Source: Paenibacillus chondroitinus NBRC 15376
GTDB taxonomy: Bacteria > Bacillota > Bacilli > Paenibacillales > NBRC-103111
NCBI RefSeq assembly: GCF_004000765.1
Contig: NZ_BILW01000024.1
Location: 43,658 to 107,657 of the forward strand
Reading direction: 5' to 3'
Length of the DNA stretch: 64,000 nt
Shown in pieces: positions 1-8,883 of the stretch. The stretch's first letter is position 1, and each line of letters starts with the position of its first letter. The position numbers and the translations under genes were made by a program. The notes below the pieces were generated by a model. It did no database searches and was not told the origin of the DNA. It saw nothing but the letters and a program-made list of their open reading frames with translations.

Positions 1-989
1 GAGCAGTAGCCCCCAACTCGTTTCCCCTTCTTAGCCACTAGATCCATCAAACCATTTTCGATCATAAATGTGAAAAATTCATCCGTTTCCGGCGACAACT
101 CCGCATACATCTTCCGTGCTTGCTCGACAATCCAATCGGCATTCCCTTTTGGTGTTGCATTTCCGGACGGGAAGCCGAACTTATCATCGTAGTAATGAAG
201 AGCGTCTACGCCGATTCTAGCTTTCTGCCGTTCCTTCAATTTCGTAGCCGCGGGTACAATATGTTCCAATACTTGATTGCGGAACGCTTCCACGTCCTTG
301 GCATTATAATCGGAGCGGTTCATGCGCGCATAGGCCAGTTCTACAAAATTGCTGTATCCAAGCTTCTTAGCAATAGCCGTACGAACCTTGACCAGCTGAT
401 CATAGAGGTCATCCAATTTCGCTTCATTTTCGATAAAAAAGTTATATTTTACATCATTCGATTCTTTGCGAACATTTCGGTCTGTTGATAATTGAAAAGG
501 GATCAGCTGTGATAAATTTCGTTCTTCTCCTGCATAAACCAGCTTTGCCGAAGCAAGCAGCTTGGAATATTCGCTGGCCAGTTTATTTTCTTGGACGAGA
601 TCTTCAACAATTTCCGGTGAGAAGGTTTTGAGCGATAAAGCAGCAATTCTGAACAATTGCTTGCCCCATTTGGCTTCCAGTTCAGCACGATAGGCCGAAC
701 CGATCAACGCTTTGTAGAATTCAGTGATGGACCCTTGATATAAAGGTTCAATTTCATCTAAATATTCTTGTTCCGCTTTATAAAATTCATCCGTCGTATC
801 CACGGTGTGCCGAATTCGTGCAATAGATTCCATTGACTCTTGCTCACTCCGAAGCTTTACGATAGCTTCCATCGCTTGGTCCTGCTCCTCAAAAGAACCT
901 GCTTGCTTGAACTGTTCTAAAAGCTCTTTAAACGCCGCTTCAAATGTGCTAAATTCGGGTCTTACATAGGTAAAGTCTTGAAATTTCAT
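1..989 (-). CDS. M3 family oligoendopeptidase (N-terminal part, runs off the window)
   Basis: The first 329 codons are visible; the stop lies beyond the left edge. The product starts MKFQDFTYVRPEFSTFEAAF and is an acidic, helix-rich protein typical of the N-terminal and middle region of oligoendopeptidase F-like zinc peptidases (usually about 560-600 residues), cytoplasmic enzymes that trim short peptides. The HExxH zinc motif expected further downstream is outside the window, so catalytic competence cannot be judged. The ATG at 989-987 is preceded by a GAGGGAG ribosome site. It reads the same way as topB and ung, but a 54-bp gap and its own ribosome site separate it from ung. Family assignment is good, the exact subfamily is not. 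Confidence 0.85.
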   Translation of the reverse strand, partial: MKFQDFTYVRPEFSTFEAAFKELLEQFKQAGSFEEQDQAMEAIVKLRSEQESMESIARIRHTVDTTDEFYKAEQEYLDEIEPLYQGSITEFYKALIGSAYRAELEAKWGKQLFRIAALSLKTFSPEIVEDLVQENKLASEYSKLLASAKLVYAGEERNLSQLIPFQLSTDRNVRKESNDVKYNFFIENEAKLDDLYDQLVKVRTAIAKKLGYSNFVELAYARMNRSDYNAKDVEAFRNQVLEHIVPAATKLKERQKARIGVDALHYYDDKFGFPSGNATPKGNADWIVEQARKMYAELSPETDEFFTFMIENGLMDLVAKKGKRVGGYC

Positions 990-1043
990 TGACTTCTCTC
1001 CCTCGCATTTTATTCAATGTAACGGCTGCCTCTTCATTATACC

Positions 1044-1718
1044 TCATAAATTGGGGATTTGCCAATTAATTTCCTGACTGCCTAGCTCCTTAAGGAGCTT
1101 ATTAACCTGCGAAAATGGCTTACTGCCAAAAAATCCGCGATAAGAAGAAAGCGGACTAGGATGAACAGATTTTAGAATAAAGTGCCGGTTTGTATGAATG
1201 AGCCGCTCCTTGGCTTGGGCATGGCTTCCCCACAAGACAAAAATAACCGGCTGTTCCCGTGAATTCAATGCCTCAATCACTTTGTCCGTAAAACGCTCCC
1301 ATCCCTTCCCTTTATGGGAATTAGGTGTGTCCTCTCGAACAGTCAACACCGTATTTAGGAGAAGTACGCCTTGCTTGGCCCAATTCACTAAATAGCCATT
1401 ATTGGGAATAAAGCAGCCCAGATCGGACTGCAATTCTTTGTACATATTTTGTAAGGACGGCGGTGGTGTGATGCCGGGTTTAACGGAAAAACTGAGGCCA
1501 TGCGCTTGGCCTCTTCCGTGATAAGGATCTTGTCCCAGTATGACAACTTTCGTTGCTTCATAGGAGGTTAATTGCAAAGCATTCAAAACTTCATTTTGTT
1601 CGGGATAAATGGTTGTAACTCGGTATTCTTCGTTAAGAAAATCACATAATGCTTGAAAATAAGGCTCTTCAAACTCGGAACCCACTACTTTAGCCCAATC
1701 GTTTGTTAAATCAAACAC
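1044..1718 (-). CDS. ung: Uracil-DNA glycosylase, family 1
   Basis: 224 residues, the normal length of bacterial Ung. It removes uracil from DNA at the first step of base-excision repair. The water-activating motif GQDPYHG sits at residues 62-68 and the DNA-intercalating loop HPSPLSSYRG near 186-195; both hallmarks are intact. The start is GTG at 1718 with a GGGGGA ribosome site about 9 bases upstream; no ATG fits better. It begins 15 bases after the topB stop, so the two are probably co-transcribed as a small DNA-maintenance operon. Confidence 0.96.
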   Translation of the reverse strand: MFDLTNDWAKVVGSEFEEPYFQALCDFLNEEYRVTTIYPEQNEVLNALQLTSYEATKVVILGQDPYHGRGQAHGLSFSVKPGITPPPSLQNMYKELQSDLGCFIPNNGYLVNWAKQGVLLLNTVLTVREDTPNSHKGKGWERFTDKVIEALNSREQPVIFVLWGSHAQAKERLIHTNRHFILKSVHPSPLSSYRGFFGSKPFSQVNKLLKELGSQEINWQIPNL

Positions 1719-1733
1719 GTTTGGTGTCCCCCA

Positions 1734-3998
1734 TTACTCTGTTTCCGTGCCAAGCTCTCCTGTATCAATGTTTTTCAATATAATACGTCCGTCTGCTGCT
1801 GTTCCGTCTGGAAGTACGAGCTTTAGTTTCGTCGTTTTCCCTTTTTGAACAAGTGCCTGCACCTGTGTATCGGTCAAATTCCGGCCAAAACTTTCCTTCC
1901 AGATGACAAACTTGCAGCCTTCTTTGTAATGAGAGCACCCATAACCTTTACGCCCCATAAAAAGGGAGCCGCCGCAGCCCCGCCGTGGACAAGCTGCCAG
2001 GAAGGAGTTGGTACCATCCGAAGGGCTGCTGTTGGCATCCGCCGATTTCTTGGACGCTGTTTTAGCCTTGGCGCTGCCCGAAGGAGCAGATGATTTCGCA
2101 CGTGCCGCGGTTCCTCTCTTCGTTCCCGCAGGAGCAGGCGTTTCACCTTCGAAGGCTGTTTTGGCAGCTCTGGGCTGCACGCGGACTTTGTCGACGATTA
2201 ATGTCGCAAACCTTTTGACATTGTGCATAAACTGCTCGTCCGACGCCGTGCCGCGGGAGATCTCGTTCAGCCTGCGTTCCCATTGGCCCGTCATTTCCGG
2301 AGAAGTAAGCAGCTCAATGCCGGCTCCGCGAATGAGTTCGACAGCCATTCTGCCCTTCTGGGTAAGGACAATCTTTTTGCCCTGCATGTCAATATAGCCT
2401 ACCTTCTTCAAACGTTCAATTGTTGCTGCGCGTGTCGCTGGTGTCCCGAGACCAGAATCCTTCATTGCATCGCGAAGCTCCTCGTCCTCAATCTGCTTGC
2501 CTGCGCTTTCCATCGCTTTAAGCAGTGTGCCTTCGTTGAAATGCTTTGGCGGCTGGGTATCTTTCTCTTTGACAACAGCATCGCTGCAAACAACTTGACC
2601 TTGCGCATCGATGGAGAAGGGTTCGCTGACTTCAACCTCTTCGTCTTCTTCTTCTTCCTTCTCTTTGCCTTTGGAGCTTTTGGGCTTTTCTTTTTTCTGA
2701 TCGGCATAAATGACCTTCCAGCCCAAATGGAGAAGTTCTTTCACCGTCGTCTTGAACATCTCCTGCTCGACCTCGGTCATGACCGTGTGAACTTTATATT
2801 CAGCAGGCGGATAAAATTGCGATAAGAAACGTCTCACAATCAAATCGTACAATTTCTGTTCATCCGGCGTGAGTCCAGATGCCTTACGATTCGTCGGCAA
2901 AATCGCATGATGGTCTTCCACCTTGGACGGGTTGCATATATTTTTATTGTTTTTGTGCACCAGATTGCGGTTAGCTCCCTGCACAAGGTCATGATACGCC
3001 GTGCCTTGCAAAGCCGATAACGACTTATGCATTTCCGGAATATTTTGCTCCGTGACATAGTTGGAATTTGTTCTGGGATACGAAATGACCTTATGTTTCT
3101 CATAAAGCGACTGTGCGGTATCGAGCGTTTTCTTGGCCGAGAAAGCATATTTCCCGTTCGCCTCGCGCTGCAGCAGCGTTAAATCATACAATTTAAAGGG
3201 GTATTCCTTCGTTTCCTTTACTTCATACGAAATAATGCGCGCCGGTTTCCCCTTCACCTTGGCCGCTAAGGCCTCCACTTTCTGTTGATCTGTTAAGCGT
3301 TCGCCCTGCCACATGCCTCTATACGTGGTATCGCCTTGTGTGAAGTAGCCCTCCAGCTCGTAAAACTTGAGTGAGGAAAAGGCTTCAATCTGTTTCTGGC
3401 GATCATAGATGAGCGCAAGGACCGGCGTTTGAACGCGGCCTACTGAAAGCAGGACGTTATGCTTTGTTGTAAAAGCACGCGAGCCATTCATGCCGATCAA
3501 CCAATCCGCTTCACTTCGGGAGCGTGCAGCCCGGGTCAAATTCTCATATTCGGATCCGTCTTTCAACGTTGCGAAGCCATGGCGAATCGTTTCCGACGTT
3601 AAGTCCGAAATCCAAAGACGTTTCACCGGCTGCTTCAGTCCTAAGTGCCGCTGGATCAAAGAGAAAATATGCTGGCCCTCTCGCCCCGCATCACACGCGT
3701 TGACGAGTTGATCGCACTTTTTCGCTAGTTCAGCAATTACCTTCAATTGATCATACGTCCGCGGGTTGGGAATCAGCTTAAACTCATCAGGAATAATCGG
3801 CAGATGGCTTATGTTCCATTTTTTATATTTCTCATCATATTGATCTGGTTCAGCCAACTCGATTAAGTGTCCGATCGCCCAGGTGATAATGTACTGCTCA
3901 CCCTCCAGATAGGACCTAAGATTTTTGGCTTTAGGTTCTATTGCGGCGGCTATATTTCGCCCCATGTCCGGTTTTTCCGCAATAATAAGTGTCTTCAA
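1734..3998 (-). CDS. topB: DNA topoisomerase III (type IA)
   Basis: 754 residues. The N-terminal TOPRIM domain has AEKP at residues 7-10 and the metal-binding DAGREG at 103-108; the catalytic tyrosine is Y307 in SYPRT. An acidic/lysine-rich insert (EEEEDEE) lies near residues 440-450. The tail has an Ala/Lys/Ser-rich linker and a C-terminal zinc-ribbon-like module (CPRRGCGG...C...C), so it is slightly longer than the usual 727 or so residues of Bacillus TopB. It relaxes and decatenates single-strand-containing DNA. The start is TTG at 3998 with GGAG about 10 bases upstream. ung follows 15 bases downstream. Confidence 0.96.
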   Translation of the reverse strand: MKTLIIAEKPDMGRNIAAAIEPKAKNLRSYLEGEQYIITWAIGHLIELAEPDQYDEKYKKWNISHLPIIPDEFKLIPNPRTYDQLKVIAELAKKCDQLVNACDAGREGQHIFSLIQRHLGLKQPVKRLWISDLTSETIRHGFATLKDGSEYENLTRAARSRSEADWLIGMNGSRAFTTKHNVLLSVGRVQTPVLALIYDRQKQIEAFSSLKFYELEGYFTQGDTTYRGMWQGERLTDQQKVEALAAKVKGKPARIISYEVKETKEYPFKLYDLTLLQREANGKYAFSAKKTLDTAQSLYEKHKVISYPRTNSNYVTEQNIPEMHKSLSALQGTAYHDLVQGANRNLVHKNNKNICNPSKVEDHHAILPTNRKASGLTPDEQKLYDLIVRRFLSQFYPPAEYKVHTVMTEVEQEMFKTTVKELLHLGWKVIYADQKKEKPKSSKGKEKEEEEDEEVEVSEPFSIDAQGQVVCSDAVVKEKDTQPPKHFNEGTLLKAMESAGKQIEDEELRDAMKDSGLGTPATRAATIERLKKVGYIDMQGKKIVLTQKGRMAVELIRGAGIELLTSPEMTGQWERRLNEISRGTASDEQFMHNVKRFATLIVDKVRVQPRAAKTAFEGETPAPAGTKRGTAARAKSSAPSGSAKAKTASKKSADANSSPSDGTNSFLAACPRRGCGGSLFMGRKGYGCSHYKEGCKFVIWKESFGRNLTDTQVQALVQKGKTTKLKLVLPDGTAADGRIILKNIDTGELGTETE

Positions 3999-4139
3999 AA
4001 GAGTATCGCTCCTTACTCATTCTTTCTAAATGGATCTCATCTATCGACTCAGTGTATCCCACTTTATAAGCGTCTGCAATATGGCAAAGGTTCAATTTAT
4101 GATTTTTACAGTCCAGTAAGATGTCCTTTTATCACTTGA

Positions 4140-4568
4140 TCAGCTAAGTCGAATGATATTGATTGTCGCTCCCGGAGGCGATAACACGACCGTTGCAACC
4201 ACTCCGAACATTTGGAGAATAATGGTGGATCCTGCCGTAACCGTAACAATAAAATCTGCTAAATAAGATGACGTGGCAACCGCAGGTGATGTCACGGACG
4301 CTGGAATGGCTACGCCGTTTAGCATAACGCGCGTCTGCGCGAGTACGCCTGCCGTGGCGCTTAATTTATAGGAAATGTAATATCGACCTGCATTCGCGAG
4401 CGTAAAAGTTGTATTAGCACCATTAATTGTAATTCCGGGGCCAATGTCTTGGTTATTCGGCAGCGGAATATTAAGTCCGCCGAGTACAACTAATAACGTG
4501 CCTGACGTGTTTGATGCAAACGCTGAATTCGCGGTCAGACTGGTTCCTGTATCACCTGTTGTATTCAT
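4140..4568 (-). CDS. BclA C-terminal (TNF/C1q-like) domain protein, probable exosporium/spore-surface protein
   Basis: 142 residues matching the C-terminal trimerisation domain of the BclA collagen-like glycoproteins of Bacillus exosporia (LGGLNIPLPNNQ, then beta strands rich in Thr/Ser/Val). The collagen Gly-X-Thr stalk is missing; only GDTG at residues 5-8 recalls it. There is no signal peptide, as expected for proteins deposited from the mother cell. The ATG at 4568 has an AGAGGCTG ribosome site. A terminator hairpin separates it from the gene just upstream (4637-4891), which resembles the N-terminal part of such proteins, and three glycosyltransferases lie further upstream. Role inferred from domain and context: glycosylated spore-surface component. 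Confidence 0.75.
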   Translation of the reverse strand: MNTTGDTGTSLTANSAFASNTSGTLLVVLGGLNIPLPNNQDIGPGITINGANTTFTLANAGRYYISYKLSATAGVLAQTRVMLNGVAIPASVTSPAVATSSYLADFIVTVTAGSTIILQMFGVVATVVLSPPGATINIIRLS

Positions 4569-4601
4569 GATTTTTTCAGCCTCTATTTGGAAATTAAAAA
4601 C

Positions 4602-4626
4602 AAAAAAGCCCTTTCGGGCTCTTTTT
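4602..4626. terminator. Bidirectional intrinsic terminator between the two spore-surface ORFs
   Basis: A short hairpin (AGCCC-tttc-GGGCT) with A and T tracts on both sides. On the minus strand it follows the 4637-4891 gene and precedes the BclA-domain gene by only about 30 bases, so the latter depends on read-through or on a promoter inside the short gap. Confidence 0.8.
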
Positions 4627-4636
4627 GCAAAACAAT

Positions 4637-4891
4637 CTAAGTCACTTCATTTGGGAAATGATCCAAAATATTTTCCATCTTAAATTGCAGCAGCATTTCT
4701 TTCTTTATCACGTCTTGTAACGTTTTCCTAACACTGTCATTTATCAGCAACAAATTTGAGATAGTAGTCGTTGGTGGCGTAACCGCCGGGAATAATGTAC
4801 CAACCACATATTGGATCTTCTCTGCTTCCGCATTGACGATATGCGCCAAGGCAAGTTCTTCCAAAGCGATTGAAGCTAATAATAAATTCAC
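4637..4891 (-). CDS. Small protein resembling the N-terminal domain of Bacillales collagen-like spore proteins
   Basis: 84 residues from the GTG at 4891: NLLLASIALEELALAHIVNA, then a Pro/Thr stretch (TPPTTT) and a second helical region. From memory this resembles a module placed before collagen repeats in Paenibacillus/Bacillus spore-surface proteins. The reading frame stays open upstream and encodes IPNITPIISLTLGGT directly before the GTG, which fits the family N-terminus. A perfect AGGAGGG lies at 4946-4952, yet there is no ATG, GTG or TTG in frame at a suitable distance from it (the codons are AAT, ATA). Either translation starts at GTG 4891 with a weak site, or a non-standard start near 4936 is used, or the start has been lost. 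Confidence 0.6.
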   Translation of the reverse strand: MNLLLASIALEELALAHIVNAEAEKIQYVVGTLFPAVTPPTTTISNLLLINDSVRKTLQDVIKKEMLLQFKMENILDHFPNEVT

Positions 4892-5023
4892 AGTCCCGCC
4901 TAATGTAAGTGATATTATGGGAGTAATATTAGGTATATTCGCTTTCCCTCCTATCGGCTCAAGTTCCTTCGTTTGCTAATATATATGCTACAGAACTTGT
5001 TTTATCGAACTTTTTTTTCATCT

Positions 5024-6928
5024 CTATTTAACTCCAATTTGCTCAAAATAACGTTGATTATGAATGACGGATGGGTGTTTGGGATTGTATGAATAAGAAA
5101 TATCATGATGAAATTTCGCCTTATCCAGATTGCCGATCCGGTCGTAACACAAACAAAGCTGAACATGCGGCAACCACGTCCAGGACGAGTGATCCATAAA
5201 GCCCATCGATTCCTTCGGTTTGGATAACTGCGCAGCGGACTCATACCAATAAATCGCATGTAAATAATCTTGTTCCTCCAGAAAAATAGACCCGATCCTG
5301 CAGCAGCAATCTGCACGAGGCGTATCGAATTCGAAGGACTTGAACAAAGCCATTAGCTGTTCATCTCTCTTACCTAAATGGCTGTAACAGGTTGCCAAAT
5401 GAAGGGAAGCAGCGATTTTATCTTCCAACCAACCGTCTGGCGATTGAAGGAAATCTTCATAATACGTCACGGCTTCCTCATAATGACCATGTTCTCTACA
5501 TTCGTTAGCATAATAAAATTGATCACGTAAACTTAGCGTCTCTCCTCCGGCAAGTTTCTTCCGATAGATTTGTAAATTGCGATCCGTATGCAGCTTATCT
5601 TTCCGGTGTGTGACCGCAATTTCGCTATGGAGCACGGATCCGCTTGCCTCTAAATATTCATGCACAGCGCCAATCCATTGAAACTGGCAATCTCGGCGAA
5701 CTAGCCGGTTTCTGCGCAGACTATATGTCACATTCTGATTCTCATCAAAGCTGAGGTTATAATTCATCGACACGCGATCCACAAGCGGCTCCAGCGTCCG
5801 AATTAATTCGAGAAATAACAGCCGGTCTTTCTCTGTCAGCGTATCATCAGCGTCCAACCATAGAATGTACTGCTTTGTCGCTTGGGAAAAAGCAAAGTTT
5901 CTGGCTGCGGCAAAATCATCCACCCAAGCAAAATCATAAATTCGGTCGGTATATCTGGCGGCAATTTCCTTCGTGCTGTCCGTAGAGCCCGTATCGACAA
6001 TTATGATTTCATCAGCAATACCGCGTACGGAATGGAGACATATCGGCAGCGCGTTTTCTTCATTTTTGACAATGAGACACAAACTGATTGTGATCTTGCG
6101 TTCATCGGAGTTCACCCCAATGCTGCCTTGCCTATAGGCGTCAACACCGGCCAATTCTGACTTGCGATAAATATGATAGGCAGGAAAATGAGTATCCACG
6201 TAGAGCGAGAAGCCCATCGCACGTGCGCGAATGCAGAAGTGCCGGTCTTCCCCCCAGAATGATAAATTAGGAATTTCCGCAAAACGCACACCGGCTTGAA
6301 TGGCTTTGCGGCTGATCAAGGTGCACGCTCCAAGCCCGCCAACCTCATAAATACCCGGGATTCTCAGTTGAGCGAAGAACTGCCAAGTCCGCCTAGCCGA
6401 CTCCTCATCGGATAAGGATTCCTGCCTGCCTTTGTGGTACAGCGTATACTGGTCGCTCAGCCAAACCTGGGGCATTTCCATCGTTTCCGGCTGCCATTTC
6501 GTCCAAAAAATGTTCGCGATAATCGCTTTGTTCGCTGACACAAGCTGCTCAAGCGTGTGCGGGTGTAAAACGAGATCGGAGTCAATCAGAAAGACATAAT
6601 CGAATTTCTTTTCCAAGGCATATGAAAGGATAGCGTCCTTCATCCTGGCTACTTTCCAAATCGTATCCTCGGGCCAATAGTGAGTGAATTCATCTTTCTC
6701 ATAGGTTTGGGTCTGTATCTCTTCATTGTGAATGACTGTCCGGTCATGTTTCGCTTGGAAATCAAGCAGCAATTGTCGTGAAGCTTCTACCTCGTTATCA
6801 TCGACGAATAAATAGCTCACCGTAAAGTTATTGCGCTCAAGTTCAGCAAGCGAAGTAAGAAATGGAGCAAGAATTTCAGGTACTTGGCGAATGGGGCTTC
6901 CAATCAGGACACGCTTTTTAGAACTCAA
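5024..6928 (-). CDS. Two-domain glycosyltransferase with TPR tail
   Basis: 634 residues. Residues 1-270 form one glycosyltransferase-like domain (VLIGSPIRQ, FVDDNE, DSDLVLHP as metal-binding DxD, and WGEDRHFC near the end). Residues about 280-480 form a GT2 domain (ITISLCLIVKNEENALP, DTGSTD, WLDADD). The last 150 residues are TPR-like helices. The second half is a close paralogue of the neighbouring 361-residue protein, so this gene looks like a fusion. The TTG start overlaps the stop of that gene (TTGA), implying translational coupling. Cytoplasmic, no membrane segments. Likely glycosylates the adjacent spore-surface proteins; acceptor and sugar unknown. Confidence 0.85.
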   Translation of the reverse strand: MSSKKRVLIGSPIRQVPEILAPFLTSLAELERNNFTVSYLFVDDNEVEASRQLLLDFQAKHDRTVIHNEEIQTQTYEKDEFTHYWPEDTIWKVARMKDAILSYALEKKFDYVFLIDSDLVLHPHTLEQLVSANKAIIANIFWTKWQPETMEMPQVWLSDQYTLYHKGRQESLSDEESARRTWQFFAQLRIPGIYEVGGLGACTLISRKAIQAGVRFAEIPNLSFWGEDRHFCIRARAMGFSLYVDTHFPAYHIYRKSELAGVDAYRQGSIGVNSDERKITISLCLIVKNEENALPICLHSVRGIADEIIIVDTGSTDSTKEIAARYTDRIYDFAWVDDFAAARNFAFSQATKQYILWLDADDTLTEKDRLLFLELIRTLEPLVDRVSMNYNLSFDENQNVTYSLRRNRLVRRDCQFQWIGAVHEYLEASGSVLHSEIAVTHRKDKLHTDRNLQIYRKKLAGGETLSLRDQFYYANECREHGHYEEAVTYYEDFLQSPDGWLEDKIAASLHLATCYSHLGKRDEQLMALFKSFEFDTPRADCCCRIGSIFLEEQDYLHAIYWYESAAQLSKPKESMGFMDHSSWTWLPHVQLCLCYDRIGNLDKAKFHHDISYSYNPKHPSVIHNQRYFEQIGVK

Positions 6929-8010
6929 AGTGCCTTCTCCTCTCGACGGAGATTAGCAAAATAAGCTTTATTATGCAAAATACTCGGATGAGTCGGATTG
7001 TAAACATAAGCGATCTCATTATGCAGCTCCGCTTTCTGCTTCTGCCCCATTCGGTCATAGCACAAGCAAAGGTGAAGGTGCGGCATCCAAGTCCAAGCCG
7101 CATGATCAACCACACCGGCATAGTCGGATGGCTCTCCTAACGATGTTGCTTTCTGAAACCAGTAAATCGCAAGTTCCAGCTTGTTGTCTTCATAGAAAAA
7201 GTTTCCCACCCGACAGATCATCTCCGCTCTTGGCTTCCCGTAAAGTAAGGTTCTAAACCAAGACCTCAGCTGCATCTGCCGATTCGTTAGATTGCCGTAA
7301 CAATCCCCCATCTTCAGGCAAGCGGCAAAACAATCCTCACGCCATCCCTGTTTGGTAGCAAGAAAACGCTCGTAATACTTTACTGCTTTTTCATGAAGAC
7401 CATGATCTTTAAGCTCATTAGCAAAGTAGTACAGATCTCGTGGGGAAAAGGATTCATTCTCGGACTCACGTTTTTGATATATCCGTAAATTCCGGTCGGT
7501 ATATGCCTTATCCTTCTTATGAGTAACGGCAATATCCGACTGAATCACGTTACCGCTGACGATCAGCACTTCATGCACGGGACCTTCCCAACGAAACCCG
7601 GCTGCCCGCCTGACTAAACGATTGCGTTTAAGGCTCGTTGTTACGTTATGATCGGCATCAAAAGCTAAGTGATAAGGCATCATCACGCTGTCAACGGAAG
7701 GATCCAAATTCTCTTTAAGTGCTTTGAATTTCTGTCGATCTGCTTCTTCAAACTCGTCATCCGCATCCAACCATAAGAGATAGTCCTTAGTCGCTTTAGA
7801 AAAAGCAAAGTTCCTGGCCTCCGCGAAATGATCTTTCCATGGTAAATCATAGATAAATTCCGTAAAAGAAGAAGCTATCTCCTTGGTTTTATCCGTAGAA
7901 CCTGTATCTATAATAACGATTTCATCCGCTACTTCTCTTACAGAGTGAAGACAGCGGTGCAGGGACTGCTCCTCATTTTTGACAATCATACATAAACTAA
8001 TCGTTATCAA
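6925..8010 (-). CDS. GT2 glycosyltransferase with TPR tail
   Basis: 361 residues. The GT2 fold starts at ITISLCMIVKNEEQSLHRC; nucleotide-sugar contacts VIIDTGSTD (about residues 32-40) and WLDADDEFE (about 75-83) are present. The C-terminal half is TPR-like (LYYFANELKDHGLHEKAVKY, YYERFL). The start is TTG at 8010, with GAGGAA 7 bases upstream, 4 bases after the stop of the preceding gene; its own stop overlaps the next start by 4 bases. It is strongly similar to the second half of the 634-residue enzyme downstream. Together they form a tightly coupled glycosyltransferase operon, probably for spore-surface or other protein glycosylation. Confidence 0.85.
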   Translation of the reverse strand: MITISLCMIVKNEEQSLHRCLHSVREVADEIVIIDTGSTDKTKEIASSFTEFIYDLPWKDHFAEARNFAFSKATKDYLLWLDADDEFEEADRQKFKALKENLDPSVDSVMMPYHLAFDADHNVTTSLKRNRLVRRAAGFRWEGPVHEVLIVSGNVIQSDIAVTHKKDKAYTDRNLRIYQKRESENESFSPRDLYYFANELKDHGLHEKAVKYYERFLATKQGWREDCFAACLKMGDCYGNLTNRQMQLRSWFRTLLYGKPRAEMICRVGNFFYEDNKLELAIYWFQKATSLGEPSDYAGVVDHAAWTWMPHLHLCLCYDRMGQKQKAELHNEIAYVYNPTHPSILHNKAYFANLRREEKAL

Positions 8011-8014
8011 TTGG

Positions 8015-8710
8015 TTATTCCTCCCAAGTCACAAGGTTGGGATGTTCATCCAGAATGGAATCATACTGCTCTTTCCAGCCATATTGGGCGTTCGGATCAA
8101 GCCGCATATACCGCTCATATTTCTCGATCCTGTCTTCCGGTTTCGCCCATCCGAAGTGCTTGATTCTGGCTGGGTGGCATAAATAGGAAAACTGGTTGAT
8201 TGTAGCCGGAAAGCGGCCGCAATGCTGAGGTGTCTCTTTCCAGAGATATGGAAAATCCGGTTTGTATCTGATCAGGAAAGGACGGTAATAATGATGGGCA
8301 CTCCAGTAAGCATCATCCCGATAGCTGGTTTCGCTCCACATATCGTACAACCGAAAATAGATGGCATCCTGTTCACAGTGGCTCAGCAAGTCACGCACTT
8401 GATGGGCAAATTGATCCTCCAAGAGCTCATCGCCATCCAGATTCAGGATCCATTCCGGATTGGTCTGCACTGTCGCTTCCCACTGCTGCTTTCTTAACTG
8501 CACCTCATTGGCAAAGCGCGATTCAGGATTACGAATCAAATGCAGAGGGATGCCGGACAAAAGCTCTTCACAAATCTCTGAAGTATTATCTGTACTTCCG
8601 TCATCAATAATGACTGCTTCATCAATCCAGTCGCGATGCTGGAGTAGTGCCTTGCTCAAATAGCGGTGGCTTTCGTTTTTTACAACCATGGAAAGTGTCA
8701 ATTTACTCAT
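8015..8710 (-). CDS. GT2 family glycosyltransferase (short)
   Basis: 231 residues from the ATG at 8710 (MSKLTLSMVVKNESHRYLSK). GT2 signatures: IDEAVIIDDGSTDNT and LNLDGDELLED (DxD). It lacks the TPR tail of its neighbours. The frame extends upstream to 9004 but that extension has no family similarity and overlaps the divergent gene at 8884. An alternative ATG at 8740 has a GAGGT site 5 bases before it and is possible. It is the first gene of the minus-strand glycosyltransferase operon and shares a roughly 170-bp divergent promoter region with the glycosyltransferase at 8884. Confidence 0.83.
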   Translation of the reverse strand: MSKLTLSMVVKNESHRYLSKALLQHRDWIDEAVIIDDGSTDNTSEICEELLSGIPLHLIRNPESRFANEVQLRKQQWEATVQTNPEWILNLDGDELLEDQFAHQVRDLLSHCEQDAIYFRLYDMWSETSYRDDAYWSAHHYYRPFLIRYKPDFPYLWKETPQHCGRFPATINQFSYLCHPARIKHFGWAKPEDRIEKYERYMRLDPNAQYGWKEQYDSILDEHPNLVTWEE

Positions 8711-8883
8711 GGCGCAGCCCCGCAACGCAAAAAATTTCATGCGCGACCTCATAAGTATGAAAAATAATGCTTTCTGTTGCTTCGCAAAGCGGACATGGCT
8801 GCATGTGATCATCCCTTCTTTCATGTAATTGAAGGTGGGCGCATATCTATGGCCATAAGTGATTAAACCGGAGGTGCCTTTGG

